64,000 bases of DNA from Lentzea nigeriaca (GTDB taxonomy: Bacteria; Actinomycetota; Actinomycetes; Mycobacteriales; Pseudonocardiaceae), in assembly GCF_016907955.1 (NCBI RefSeq), contig NZ_JAFBCX010000026.1, positions 1 through 64,000 of the forward strand, read 5' to 3'. The position numbers and the translations under genes are program-made. The notes under the pieces are model-generated. The model saw nothing but the letters and a program-made list of their open reading frames with translations. It did not search any database and was not told the origin of the DNA. Every line of letters begins with the position of its first letter. The first letter of the stretch is position 1. Of the stretch, positions 7,447-14,638 are shown in pieces.

Positions 7447-8808
7447 ATGGACGGCAGGATCAATCGCCGACTGCTGATGAAGGCAACCGCGGTGGCCGCG
7501 ATCGCCACCCCCGTGCTGACCAGGACGGCGCTCGCGGTACCCGAACTGCCCTGGCCGGCCGCCAACGAGATCGTGCGGAACACGAAGCTCCCGTCGTTCC
7601 CCGACAAGAACTTCGACGCGACCGCGTACGGCGCCAAGGGCGACAACAAGACCGACAACACCGAAGCGTTTCGCAAGGCCATCGCCGCCTGCAACGCGGC
7701 GGGCGGCGGTCACGTGATCGTCCCCGAGGGCACGTACGTGACGGGCGCGATCCATCTGCTGAGCAACGTCGACTTCCATCTCGAAAACGGCGTGCTGCTC
7801 AAGTTCTCCGGTGACGCCTCGAAGTTCCCGACCGTGCTGACGCGCTACGAGGGCATCGAGTGCATGAACCACTCCCCCATGGTCTACGCCTACAAGCAGA
7901 CCAACATCGCGCTCACGGGCCGCGGCACCCTCGACGCGGGCGCCACCGGTTCGTGGAACAAGGGCAGCGACCGCTCGTACCTGGAGTCGTTGGTGGCCAA
8001 GGGAACCCCGCCGGAGAAGCGCGTGGTTCCCGGCTCCGGCAAGAACATGCGCTCGACGTTCGTCGAGCCCTACTCGTGCGACACGGTGCTGATCCAGGGC
8101 ATCACCCTGAAGAACCCCAAGTTCTGGCAGATCCACCCGACGCTGTGCAAGAACGTCACGGTCGACGACGTGCACACCGACCCGTCAACGGCCGCTAACA
8201 ACACCGACGCGTGCGACCCGGAATCGTGCGACCACGTCGTGATCTCCAACAGCGACCTCGGCGCCCACGACGACAACGTGGCCATCAAGTCGGGCCGCGA
8301 CGAGGACGGCAGAAGAGTGAATGTGCCGTGCCAGAACCTCGTCGTCGTCAACTGCCGCATGAACGGCAACTGGGGCGCCATCACGTGCGGCTCCGAGCAG
8401 ACCGGCGGCATCCGCAACGTCTACGGCTACAAGCTGAACTGCGTCGGTGCCACCAAGTTCGCCCTGTACGTCAAGTCGAACACGAAGCGCGGCGGCTTCT
8501 CGCAGAACATCAACCTGGACAGCGTGTCCGGCGTCTTCGCGCGCTCGTTCGTCTACGTCACCACGACCTACAACTCGCAGACGGGCAGCAACGTCCCGAA
8601 GTTCGGGCCGTTCTCCATCTCGAACTCCAGCTGCACCAAGGCGTCGAAGGTGCTCGACGTGTCCGGGCTGGCGCAGGAACACGTGAAGGGACTGGAGGTC
8701 CGTGACTCCAAGTTCAACGGTGTCGGCTCCACCACCAACACCGTCAAGAACGTGGACGGCCTGAAGTTCACCAACGTCACGGCGAACGGCAAGCCGATGA
8801 CCAGTTAG
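7447..8808 (+). CDS. Secreted glycoside hydrolase family 28 protein (polygalacturonase-like)
   Basis: A 453-residue right-handed beta-helix glycosidase. Residues 1-30 form a Tat-like export signal (NRRLLMKATAVAAIATPVL, then Ala-rich cleavage region). The pectate-lyase-type opening FDATAYGAKGDNKTDNTEAF is at about residues 57-76. GH28 catalytic positions are seen as NTDACDPESC and GAHDDNVAIKSGRD, with CGSEQTGG replacing the classical GHG loop, as in exo-acting or rhamnogalacturonan-type members. Expected action is hydrolysis of galacturonan-type polymers outside the cell. A LacI-type palindrome precedes it. It overlaps the convergent hydrolase gene by four bases. Confidence 0.9.
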   Translation: MDGRINRRLLMKATAVAAIATPVLTRTALAVPELPWPAANEIVRNTKLPSFPDKNFDATAYGAKGDNKTDNTEAFRKAIAACNAAGGGHVIVPEGTYVTGAIHLLSNVDFHLENGVLLKFSGDASKFPTVLTRYEGIECMNHSPMVYAYKQTNIALTGRGTLDAGATGSWNKGSDRSYLESLVAKGTPPEKRVVPGSGKNMRSTFVEPYSCDTVLIQGITLKNPKFWQIHPTLCKNVTVDDVHTDPSTAANNTDACDPESCDHVVISNSDLGAHDDNVAIKSGRDEDGRRVNVPCQNLVVVNCRMNGNWGAITCGSEQTGGIRNVYGYKLNCVGATKFALYVKSNTKRGGFSQNINLDSVSGVFARSFVYVTTTYNSQTGSNVPKFGPFSISNSSCTKASKVLDVSGLAQEHVKGLEVRDSKFNGVGSTTNTVKNVDGLKFTNVTANGKPMTS

Positions 8809-9623
8809 GCGGCCCGCGGGTACAGGCGGGCCATCCCCGGCGGCACGGCGAAGGGTGCCCACACACCCTCCGCCTGCGCCAGCCGGTCTGCCACGACCCA
8901 CAGAACGCTCGAGTTGAAGCCATATCCGAGGTGTGACGACGACACTTGGACGTTCTCCCGCCGCGGTCCCGGCTCCTCGATGCACGACTCCCACGACACG
9001 ATGCCGTCCGTCTTGGAGTAGATCGACGTGGCGGGTACCGGGATCGGCGGCCTGGTCGACTCCGGCGGCGGGAACTCCTCGCGCGGGATGTGCAGGCGCG
9101 AGAACAACGAGAACGCGGGCGTCGCCCGTGACTGCGCGGGATCCGACATGTTGTACGGCGAGCCGAGCGTGATCACCTGGCGCACGCGGTGCGGGTGGTC
9201 GCGCGCCATCTCGCGCGCGAAGATGCCGCCGAGCGACCAGCCCACGATGGAGACCGGGCCTCCGTACTCGGAGGAAACCTTCTTCACCAAGGCGTGCATG
9301 CCGTCGACCGCGCGCCGGGTCGGGCCGATGTTGCGGCCCAGGCCCCACGGGCGCACCTGATAGCCCAAACCGGACAGGAAGCGGCGCAGCATCACCGTCG
9401 ACGAGTCCGCGGCGCCGAGGCCGGGGAACACGAGCACCGGGTGGCCGTCGCCCGACGGGGCGCCCTTGAGCATCGACCGCGTGGCGACGAACTCGCCGAC
9501 GTCGAGCGCGCAGCGGGTGGGCTCGGTGAGGTACCAGAACAGGCGCGGCGCGGATCCTCTGACGAGGTGGAGTGGAGAGCCAGACGGAACGTCGAAGACT
9601 TCGTCTGAAGGTACGGCAGACAT
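8805..9623 (-). CDS. Alpha/beta hydrolase (lipase-like)
   Basis: A 272-residue alpha/beta hydrolase. The segment VLVFPGLGAADSSTVMLRRF is followed by GYQVRPWGLGRNIGP, and the nucleophile elbow is VGWSLGGIFAREMA. The catalytic His is likely in SSHLGYGFNSSVLWVVADRL. The ATG at 9623 is chosen because GGGGAGG stands five bases upstream; longer in-frame starts would add about 50 low-complexity residues. No signal peptide is seen. It is divergent from the wax-ester synthase gene (213 bp between starts), suggesting a lipid-ester role, which is inference from context. Confidence 0.85.
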   Translation of the reverse strand: MSAVPSDEVFDVPSGSPLHLVRGSAPRLFWYLTEPTRCALDVGEFVATRSMLKGAPSGDGHPVLVFPGLGAADSSTVMLRRFLSGLGYQVRPWGLGRNIGPTRRAVDGMHALVKKVSSEYGGPVSIVGWSLGGIFAREMARDHPHRVRQVITLGSPYNMSDPAQSRATPAFSLFSRLHIPREEFPPPESTRPPIPVPATSIYSKTDGIVSWESCIEEPGPRRENVQVSSSHLGYGFNSSVLWVVADRLAQAEGVWAPFAVPPGMARLYPRAA

Positions 9624-9836
9624 AGGAGCCTCCCCACACGTCGACAACCCCGAGCCGGCGTCACCGGGCCTCGTTGCCCGGTGAGTCCATGATGTTTCGT
9701 GAACGATCTTTTCGCCAGTCTTTTCGAGTCTCGATTCGCCACGGTCAGGTAACACGTTGGCAACCTCACACGTGTGCACTGCCTCTCACCTGCATGGACG
9801 TCGATTCGGCTGGAGCGGTCCTCTAGCATTTTTCGA

Positions 9837-11249
9837 GTGGACCGGATGAGCTCTTTGGACGCAGGCTTCTACTTCATCGAGGACGAGAACGTGCCCATGC
9901 ACGTCGGTTCCGTCCTGGTGTTCGACGGCCCGGTGCCGTCCTACGGCGACGTGATCCGCCTCTTCGTGTCGCGGCTGGACCAGGTCCCCCGCTACCGGCA
10001 GAAGGTGAAGGCCCTGCCGTTCCACGTCGGCCGTCCGGTCTGGGTCGACGACGACCACTTCAACATCCTGTACCACGTGCGGCACACCGCCGTGCCGTCG
10101 CCGGGCGGTGAGGACCAGCTGCGCAACCTCGCGGGCCGGATCTTCGCGCAGAAGCTCGACGACACGAAGCCGCTGTGGGAGGCCTGGCTCGTCGAAGGGC
10201 TCGAAGGCGGCCGCTGGGCGATCATCTCCAAGGTCCACCACTGCATGATCGACGGTGTGTCCGGAACGGACATGCTCCAGCTCATGCTGGACTTCCGGCA
10301 GGAAAGCGTTCTCCCGGAGCCGCGCGAGTGGAAGCCCGAGCCGCAGCCGTCGACCCTCGACCTGGTCGTCGACGGGGTGCGCGACGCGGTCGTCACGCCG
10401 GTGCAGCACCTCGCCGCGCTGCCCGCCCTGGCGCGGAACCTGCGGTCGTTCAACGAGATCCTCGACTTCGGCAAGTCGGTGCTCAGCTCGCTCCCCGGCA
10501 CGGCGCGGCGACTGGTCACGCGGGCCGCGACGTCGTTGAACGGTCCTATCGGGCCGCACCGCCGCTGGGTGTGGGCGCGCGCGTCACTGGGGGAGATCAA
10601 GCAGATCCGCAGGGCCGCGGGCGGCACCGTCAACGACGTGATCCTCACGGCGATCACGCGCGGTTTCCGCGACCTGCTGGAGAAGCGAGGCGAGCTGACC
10701 GACGGCATGGTCGTGCGGACCATGGTTCCCGTGTCGATGCGCAAGGCCGACCAGCACAACGAGCTGAACAACCGCGTCAGCGCCGTGCTGGTGAACCTGC
10801 CCGTCGGTGAGGCGGACCCGGTCAAGCGTCTCGCGTCGATCCGCGCGCAGATGGACGACCTGAAGAGCTCGCGGCAGGCCGCCGGTGCCGACGTGATCAC
10901 GAACCTGTCGAACTTCGCCGCGCCGACGTTGATGGCGCTGGGCTCGCGGACCGCGATGCGGTTCCCGCAGCAGATCCTGCAGACCGTCACGACGAACGTG
11001 CCGGGCCCGCGCATCCCGCTCTACATGCTCGGGCGTCCGCTGGTGGAGATGTTCCCGTACGTGCCGATCGCCTCGACGATCCGGATCACCGTCGGCATCT
11101 TCTCCTACCTGGACAGGTTCACGTTCGGCATCAACGCCGACTTCGACGGCGTGCCGGACGTGCAGCTGCTCGCCGACGGCATCCGCGCGGGCTTCGACGA
11201 GATGGTCGCGCTCGCCGCCGAAGCCTCAGAAGCCGAGGAACAGGCCTGA
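9837..11249 (+). CDS. WS/DGAT-family O-acyltransferase
   Basis: A 470-residue bifunctional wax ester synthase/acyl-CoA:diacylglycerol acyltransferase family protein. The catalytic HHxxxDG motif is HHCMIDG in SKVHHCMIDGVSGTDM (about residues 131-146). The family opening RMSSLDAGFYFIEDENVPMH is at the N-terminus, and VNDVILTAITRGFRDLL and TNVPGPRIPLYMLGRP are further family signatures. These enzymes make triacylglycerol or wax-ester storage lipid at the membrane. A GTG at 9837 gives the expected N-terminus; an ATG at 9846 is possible. The LmeA-like gene follows within about 50 bp. Confidence 0.9.
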   Translation: MDRMSSLDAGFYFIEDENVPMHVGSVLVFDGPVPSYGDVIRLFVSRLDQVPRYRQKVKALPFHVGRPVWVDDDHFNILYHVRHTAVPSPGGEDQLRNLAGRIFAQKLDDTKPLWEAWLVEGLEGGRWAIISKVHHCMIDGVSGTDMLQLMLDFRQESVLPEPREWKPEPQPSTLDLVVDGVRDAVVTPVQHLAALPALARNLRSFNEILDFGKSVLSSLPGTARRLVTRAATSLNGPIGPHRRWVWARASLGEIKQIRRAAGGTVNDVILTAITRGFRDLLEKRGELTDGMVVRTMVPVSMRKADQHNELNNRVSAVLVNLPVGEADPVKRLASIRAQMDDLKSSRQAAGADVITNLSNFAAPTLMALGSRTAMRFPQQILQTVTTNVPGPRIPLYMLGRPLVEMFPYVPIASTIRITVGIFSYLDRFTFGINADFDGVPDVQLLADGIRAGFDEMVALAAEASEAEEQA

Positions 11250-11296
11250 GACACGACCTGACGGTCCAGGCGGGTGCGCACGACCTGCACCTGACC

Positions 11297-11803
11297 GTGG
11301 TGGGCCTCGACGCACGGCTGGGCGCCCTGGGACTCGCGCTCGGCCAGGTCGACGACGTCCGCGTCGAGCTGGAGAACGTGCGGTGGTCGCGCTGGCGTGC
11401 CCGCCGCGCGACCGTCGTGTGCCGCGACGTCCACGTGAACCCGCCCGCGACGCTGGTGTCGTCGCCGGTCGAGTTCCGCGTCGAGGTGGCGCATTCGGAC
11501 ATCCCCGAGCTGAACCGGCTCAGCTGGCTGCCGCTGACCGTGCAGCTGGTCGGCTCCGAGCTGCACGTGCGGCTGCACCGGTGGTTGCCCGCGCGCGTGT
11601 TCGCGGTGCCCGAGCTGCCGCGCGGCATCGAGCTGACCGGACTGGAGCAGTTCGACGACCACTTCGTGCTGACCGGAGCCGCCCCCGTGCTGCGGGAGCG
11701 GCTCACGCTGGGTCAGCTGGCCGCGGTGCTCAGGCGGTTGGCGTCCATCCAGTCCAGGACCCGCTCGGACACGACCTCGGGGATCTCCATCTGGGGCACG
11801 TGA
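11297..11803 (+). CDS. LmeA-like (DUF2993) domain protein, short form
   Basis: A 168-residue protein resembling DUF2993/LmeA, the phospholipase-related family of actinobacterial envelopes. Features are VRVELENVRWSRWRARRATV, VNPPATLVSSPVEFRVEVAHSDI and a beta-rich tail ending in LTLGQLAAVLRRL. Usual members have a signal peptide and a first beta strand region, and none is seen here. The only in-frame start with the right length is the GTG pair at 11297/11300, and the frame is open back into the preceding gene without an ATG. The last 30 codons run antisense through the 3' end of the next gene, an unusual 91-bp convergent overlap. Function is unknown. Confidence 0.6.
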   Translation: MVGLDARLGALGLALGQVDDVRVELENVRWSRWRARRATVVCRDVHVNPPATLVSSPVEFRVEVAHSDIPELNRLSWLPLTVQLVGSELHVRLHRWLPARVFAVPELPRGIELTGLEQFDDHFVLTGAAPVLRERLTLGQLAAVLRRLASIQSRTRSDTTSGISIWGT

Positions 11804-12627
11804 CCGATGCCCTCGTACTCGTCGTAGCGCCAGTGCGGGTGCCTGCGGGCCACATAGCGGGCGGCGGCGACGTTGACGAGCCGGTCGCGGTCGCCGCTCA
11901 TCAGGAACACCGGCACGCGCAGCCTGGACATCGCCGCGTAGTAGGCGCCGCGCTTGGACGTCGTGAACACGGTGCTGCGGGCGGCCGCGAGGAACGCCGC
12001 GTCGAGGCCGGGGACCTTGGCCCGCTCGCCGATGAGGTGCTCTGACGCCTGCTTGAGCTTCTCCGGGATGCTGCTCGGGTCCGCGCAGCACAGCTCCAGC
12101 ACCCGTTCGACCTGCTTGCGTGCCGGAACGGTCTTCGCCTTGGCGAGGAACCGCTCGCCAAGGCCCGGCACCGAGTACATGAAGAACGTGCTCAGCATCA
12201 ACGGGTCGGGCCGCGTGCCGAACACCATCGGCAGCGCGGGGTCGACCAGCACCAGGCCCCTGACCAGGTCGGGGTTGTAGGCGGCGTGGAAGAGGGAGAT
12301 CATCCCGCCCATCGAGTTGCCGACGAGGATCACCGGCTCCTGCGCGATCTCCCTGATGAACCGGCCGAGCAGCTTCGCGTTGGCCTGGACCGTGGTCTTG
12401 CGCCCCTCGGGGTTGGTCAGGCCGTGCCCGGCGAGGTCGACGGCGGTGACGCGGGCCTTCTCCGCGAGCAACGGCGCCAGCAACGCCCAGTTGAGGTGGG
12501 AGCCGCCGAGCCCGTGCACCAGGACCATCCTCGGCCCGTCCTCGGGTCCGCCGAAGTCGACCCAGTGCACGGGCCCGTCAAGGTCCGCGTAGTGGCTGGT
12601 GCCGCCGAAGTTCGCCACAGTCGTCAT
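11713..12627 (-). CDS. Alpha/beta fold hydrolase
   Basis: A 304-residue hydrolase of the epoxide-hydrolase/haloperoxidase-like branch. Motifs are MVLVHGLGGSHLNW, VTAVDLAGHGLTN, the nucleophile elbow VGNSMGGMISL, the acid in FLMSGDRDRLVN and the catalytic His in YEGIGHVPQMEIPEVVS. The substrate is not evident. It is followed by the LmeA-like gene on the opposite strand, with which it overlaps. An inverted repeat covering its ATG (12625-12640) suggests control by a TetR-type repressor encoded elsewhere. Confidence 0.88.
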   Translation of the reverse strand: MTTVANFGGTSHYADLDGPVHWVDFGGPEDGPRMVLVHGLGGSHLNWALLAPLLAEKARVTAVDLAGHGLTNPEGRKTTVQANAKLLGRFIREIAQEPVILVGNSMGGMISLFHAAYNPDLVRGLVLVDPALPMVFGTRPDPLMLSTFFMYSVPGLGERFLAKAKTVPARKQVERVLELCCADPSSIPEKLKQASEHLIGERAKVPGLDAAFLAAARSTVFTTSKRGAYYAAMSRLRVPVFLMSGDRDRLVNVAAARYVARRHPHWRYDEYEGIGHVPQMEIPEVVSERVLDWMDANRLSTAAS

Positions 12628-12640
12628 ACCAACCAGTATG
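12625..12640. promoter_or_regulatory. TetR-type operator candidate over the hydrolase start
   Basis: The sequence CATACCAACCAGTATG is a perfect inverted repeat (arms CATAC/GTATG, six-base centre) that includes the complementary start codon of the alpha/beta hydrolase. Arms of this kind spaced over a promoter or start are typical of TetR/AcrR operators. A second short palindrome (CTACC, four bases, GGTAG) lies at 12651-12664. No TetR gene is nearby, so the cognate regulator is unknown. Confidence 0.4.
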
Positions 12641-12670
12641 TCGGTTGTTGCTACCGGTGGGTAGCGCCCG

Positions 12671-13552
12671 TTAGCGCCACGGCAGCGCCGGCTCGCACGT
12701 CTTCGGATCGGTGTCCGGGTTCACCCACCCGCCGGGGACGATCACCCCCTGCGGGTTGGCGTAGCACTTCTCCGATCCTTTGTTGGTGCCGAGCAGGTTG
12801 CCGACCGCGTCGTAGGCCCTGACCTCACCGAACTGGTTGTCCTCCGGTGGCGACCAGGTCGTGGGATGCACGATGCGCGCGACGAAGGTGTTGTTCGCGA
12901 TCGTGGCGTCGACGGTCTGCCCGTCCGCGGTGAACGTCACCCTGGCGACCTTCGAGTCGACCCGGCCGGCCGCCGTCCGGTAGCCGTGCACGCCCCGGTA
13001 GATCGGCCTGTTGTACGGCGTGTCACCGCCGCTCGACGCCCCGATGCTGTCCGTCGAGAAGTGCCCTGGCAGCCACTCCGGGTCGAACCCGCTGGAGAAG
13101 CCGGAGTTGAAGGCCATGCCGCCGCTGTCGAGCGTGCAGGTCAGCATCGCGTTGGCGGTGTAGATCAACGCGAACGCTCCAGGCCCAGAACCGACGTGCT
13201 GGTAGAGCTTCGGTTCGCCGGAGAGACCGGTGGACTCCAGGCAGCCCTTCTCAATCGCGGCGATCCGTTCCTCGGAGAGGCCGGGGACGACCGGCGCCGG
13301 CCTCGTCGTCGGAGTCGCCGACGCGGACTGCGTCGTCATCGGCGCCGGCTGGATCGCGGTCTGCGGCTGCGACGACGGCGTGAAGAACACCACCCCGGCG
13401 ACCACGGCACCGACCGCGGTGGCCGCGGCGAGCACCGGGGCGAGCCGCATCCGCCGTGCGCCCCGTCCGGCGACGGCCTGCTCGATCTCGACGCGAATCT
13501 CGTCCTGACGGCCGGGTGGCAGGTCCCGGGCGGGCGGAAGCGTGCTGGTCAT
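12671..13552 (-). CDS. Single-pass membrane protein coupled to ECF sigma factor (putative anti-sigma)
   Basis: A 293-residue protein with a cytoplasmic N-terminus of about 37 residues, one membrane segment (LAPVLAAATAVGAVVAGVVFF, about residues 37-57), a Pro/Thr/Ser-rich linker and an extracytoplasmic domain with three cysteines. Its ATG overlaps the sigma-factor stop as ATGA, so both are made from one transcript. Position and topology are those of a membrane anti-sigma factor, but no zinc-binding HxxxCxxC motif is present and the sensor domain is unrecognised, so the role is inferred. Confidence 0.65.
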   Translation of the reverse strand: MTSTLPPARDLPPGRQDEIRVEIEQAVAGRGARRMRLAPVLAAATAVGAVVAGVVFFTPSSQPQTAIQPAPMTTQSASATPTTRPAPVVPGLSEERIAAIEKGCLESTGLSGEPKLYQHVGSGPGAFALIYTANAMLTCTLDSGGMAFNSGFSSGFDPEWLPGHFSTDSIGASSGGDTPYNRPIYRGVHGYRTAAGRVDSKVARVTFTADGQTVDATIANNTFVARIVHPTTWSPPEDNQFGEVRAYDAVGNLLGTNKGSEKCYANPQGVIVPGGWVNPDTDPKTCEPALPWR

Positions 13553-14151
13553 CGGTCCTCCACGGTCAGTGCGGCGAGCGGGACGACCTGGCGCTGATCA
13601 CCGAGAATCTGCTGCAGCCGGAACTTGGCCTTGCTGACCCGAGCCCGCACACTTCCCTCGGCGATGCCGAGGACGACGGCTGCGTCGGCGTAGGACACCC
13701 CCGACCACACACAGAGGGTGAGCGCCTCCCGTTCGTTGCGCGGCAACCGCGCGACAGCCTTGAGCACGGCACTCATCCGCCGCTGGTCGTCCACCCGCTC
13801 GGCGACGTGATCGGCGTGGTCGGGCATCGGCCGCTCCTCGGCCACCCGCCCGAACAGCCGCAACCGCCGCCCGAGGGACCGCTGCTCGTTGCGCACGACG
13901 TTCGTGGCCACCGCGAGGAGCCACGGCAGAGCCGACTCCCGCTCCAGCACGGGCATCTTGTCGCGCTTGCGCCACGCCATCAGGAACGTGGCCTGCAGGT
14001 GGTCCTCCGCCGCGGCCCACGACGCGGTCAACCGGAAGCAGTGGTTGTAGACCGCTCTGGCATGCCTGTCGAACAGCACCCCGAAGGCGTACGGACTGCC
14101 CCCAGCGGCCTGCGACCACAACGCGCGGTCGTCAGGGTCTTCGGTCGTCAT
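13549..14151 (-). CDS. ECF-type RNA polymerase sigma factor
   Basis: A 200-residue extracytoplasmic-function sigma factor. Region 2 is seen in FGVLFDRHARAVYNHCFRLT and DHLQATFLMAWRKRDK, and ALPWLLAVATNVVRN is typical of the end of region 2. Region 4 with its helix-turn-helix is KAVARLPRNEREALTLCVWS and AVVLGIAEGSVRARVSKAK. It directs RNA polymerase to a small regulon, probably in response to a signal sensed by the overlapping membrane protein gene downstream. The promoter region upstream holds a long GC-rich hairpin at 14257-14303. Confidence 0.9.
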   Translation of the reverse strand: MTTEDPDDRALWSQAAGGSPYAFGVLFDRHARAVYNHCFRLTASWAAAEDHLQATFLMAWRKRDKMPVLERESALPWLLAVATNVVRNEQRSLGRRLRLFGRVAEERPMPDHADHVAERVDDQRRMSAVLKAVARLPRNEREALTLCVWSGVSYADAAVVLGIAEGSVRARVSKAKFRLQQILGDQRQVVPLAALTVEDR

Positions 14152-14256
14152 ACCTGTTCGTGTCCGCTCGGCCGATCGGTGTTGCCACCAGTTTCACGTC
14201 CTGGTGTTCACGGTCTCGGAGCCGTGGAATTTGCGGTCGGACGGGTGCATCGTGGT

Positions 14257-14303
14257 GCCGCCCCCACGCCGTCGTACTGGTTGTACGAGGGCGTGGGGGC
14301 GGT
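14257..14303. other. Long GC-rich hairpin
   Basis: Two 21-base arms (14257-14277 and 14283-14303) pair at every position but one G-G mismatch and one G-U, around a five-base loop TGGTT. The arms contain the block GCCCCCACGCC and its complement. There is no T-run on either side, so it is not a classical intrinsic terminator. It sits about 105 bp upstream of the sigma-factor start and about 60 bp from repeat copy B. It could be a transcript-ending stem, a protein-binding palindrome or a small mobile palindromic unit. Confidence 0.8.
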
Positions 14304-14363
14304 GCCGCGAGGTGCCCTGCTGAGCGCGAATTACCTCGCCAACGTCCCGGGTCGCACCACTAG

Positions 14364-14638
14364 CTAGTAGAGCGTCGCGGCTTGGTTGTGCTCCGTTGAG
14401 TCGGGCTGGGGGCTGGGCGGTCTGGTGCTCGTCACCGAAACCCCGGATGGTCGCGCTCTCACACACGTCGCTGCCGAGATGGCGGTAGAGAAATGCCGAC
14501 GCAAACGTTTGCTGATCACCTCAACTGCTGCCAACCGTGCAGTTGGCAGCCATGAGAGCGCGATCTTCATGATCGAAGCGCGGCTGCCTGCCGGCATCAC
14601 TGCCACATCCCAAGAGATAGCTGCGACACGCTACTGGA
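14364..14638. repeat. Dispersed repeat, copy B
   Basis: This 275-bp copy matches 2269-2514. It is longer because about 27 bases (near 14546-14578, including a small ATGATCGAAG segment) replace a short stretch of copy A. As in copy A, the right edge supplies the stop codon of a gene on the minus strand: the GH29 gene ends CAG TAG exactly at the boundary. The palindrome GCAAACGTTTGC is at 14501-14512. An 87-codon frame (14386-14649, plus) spans it, but it is interrupted in copy A. Together with the hairpin it accounts for the 479-bp gap between the sigma factor and GH29 genes. Confidence 0.9.
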
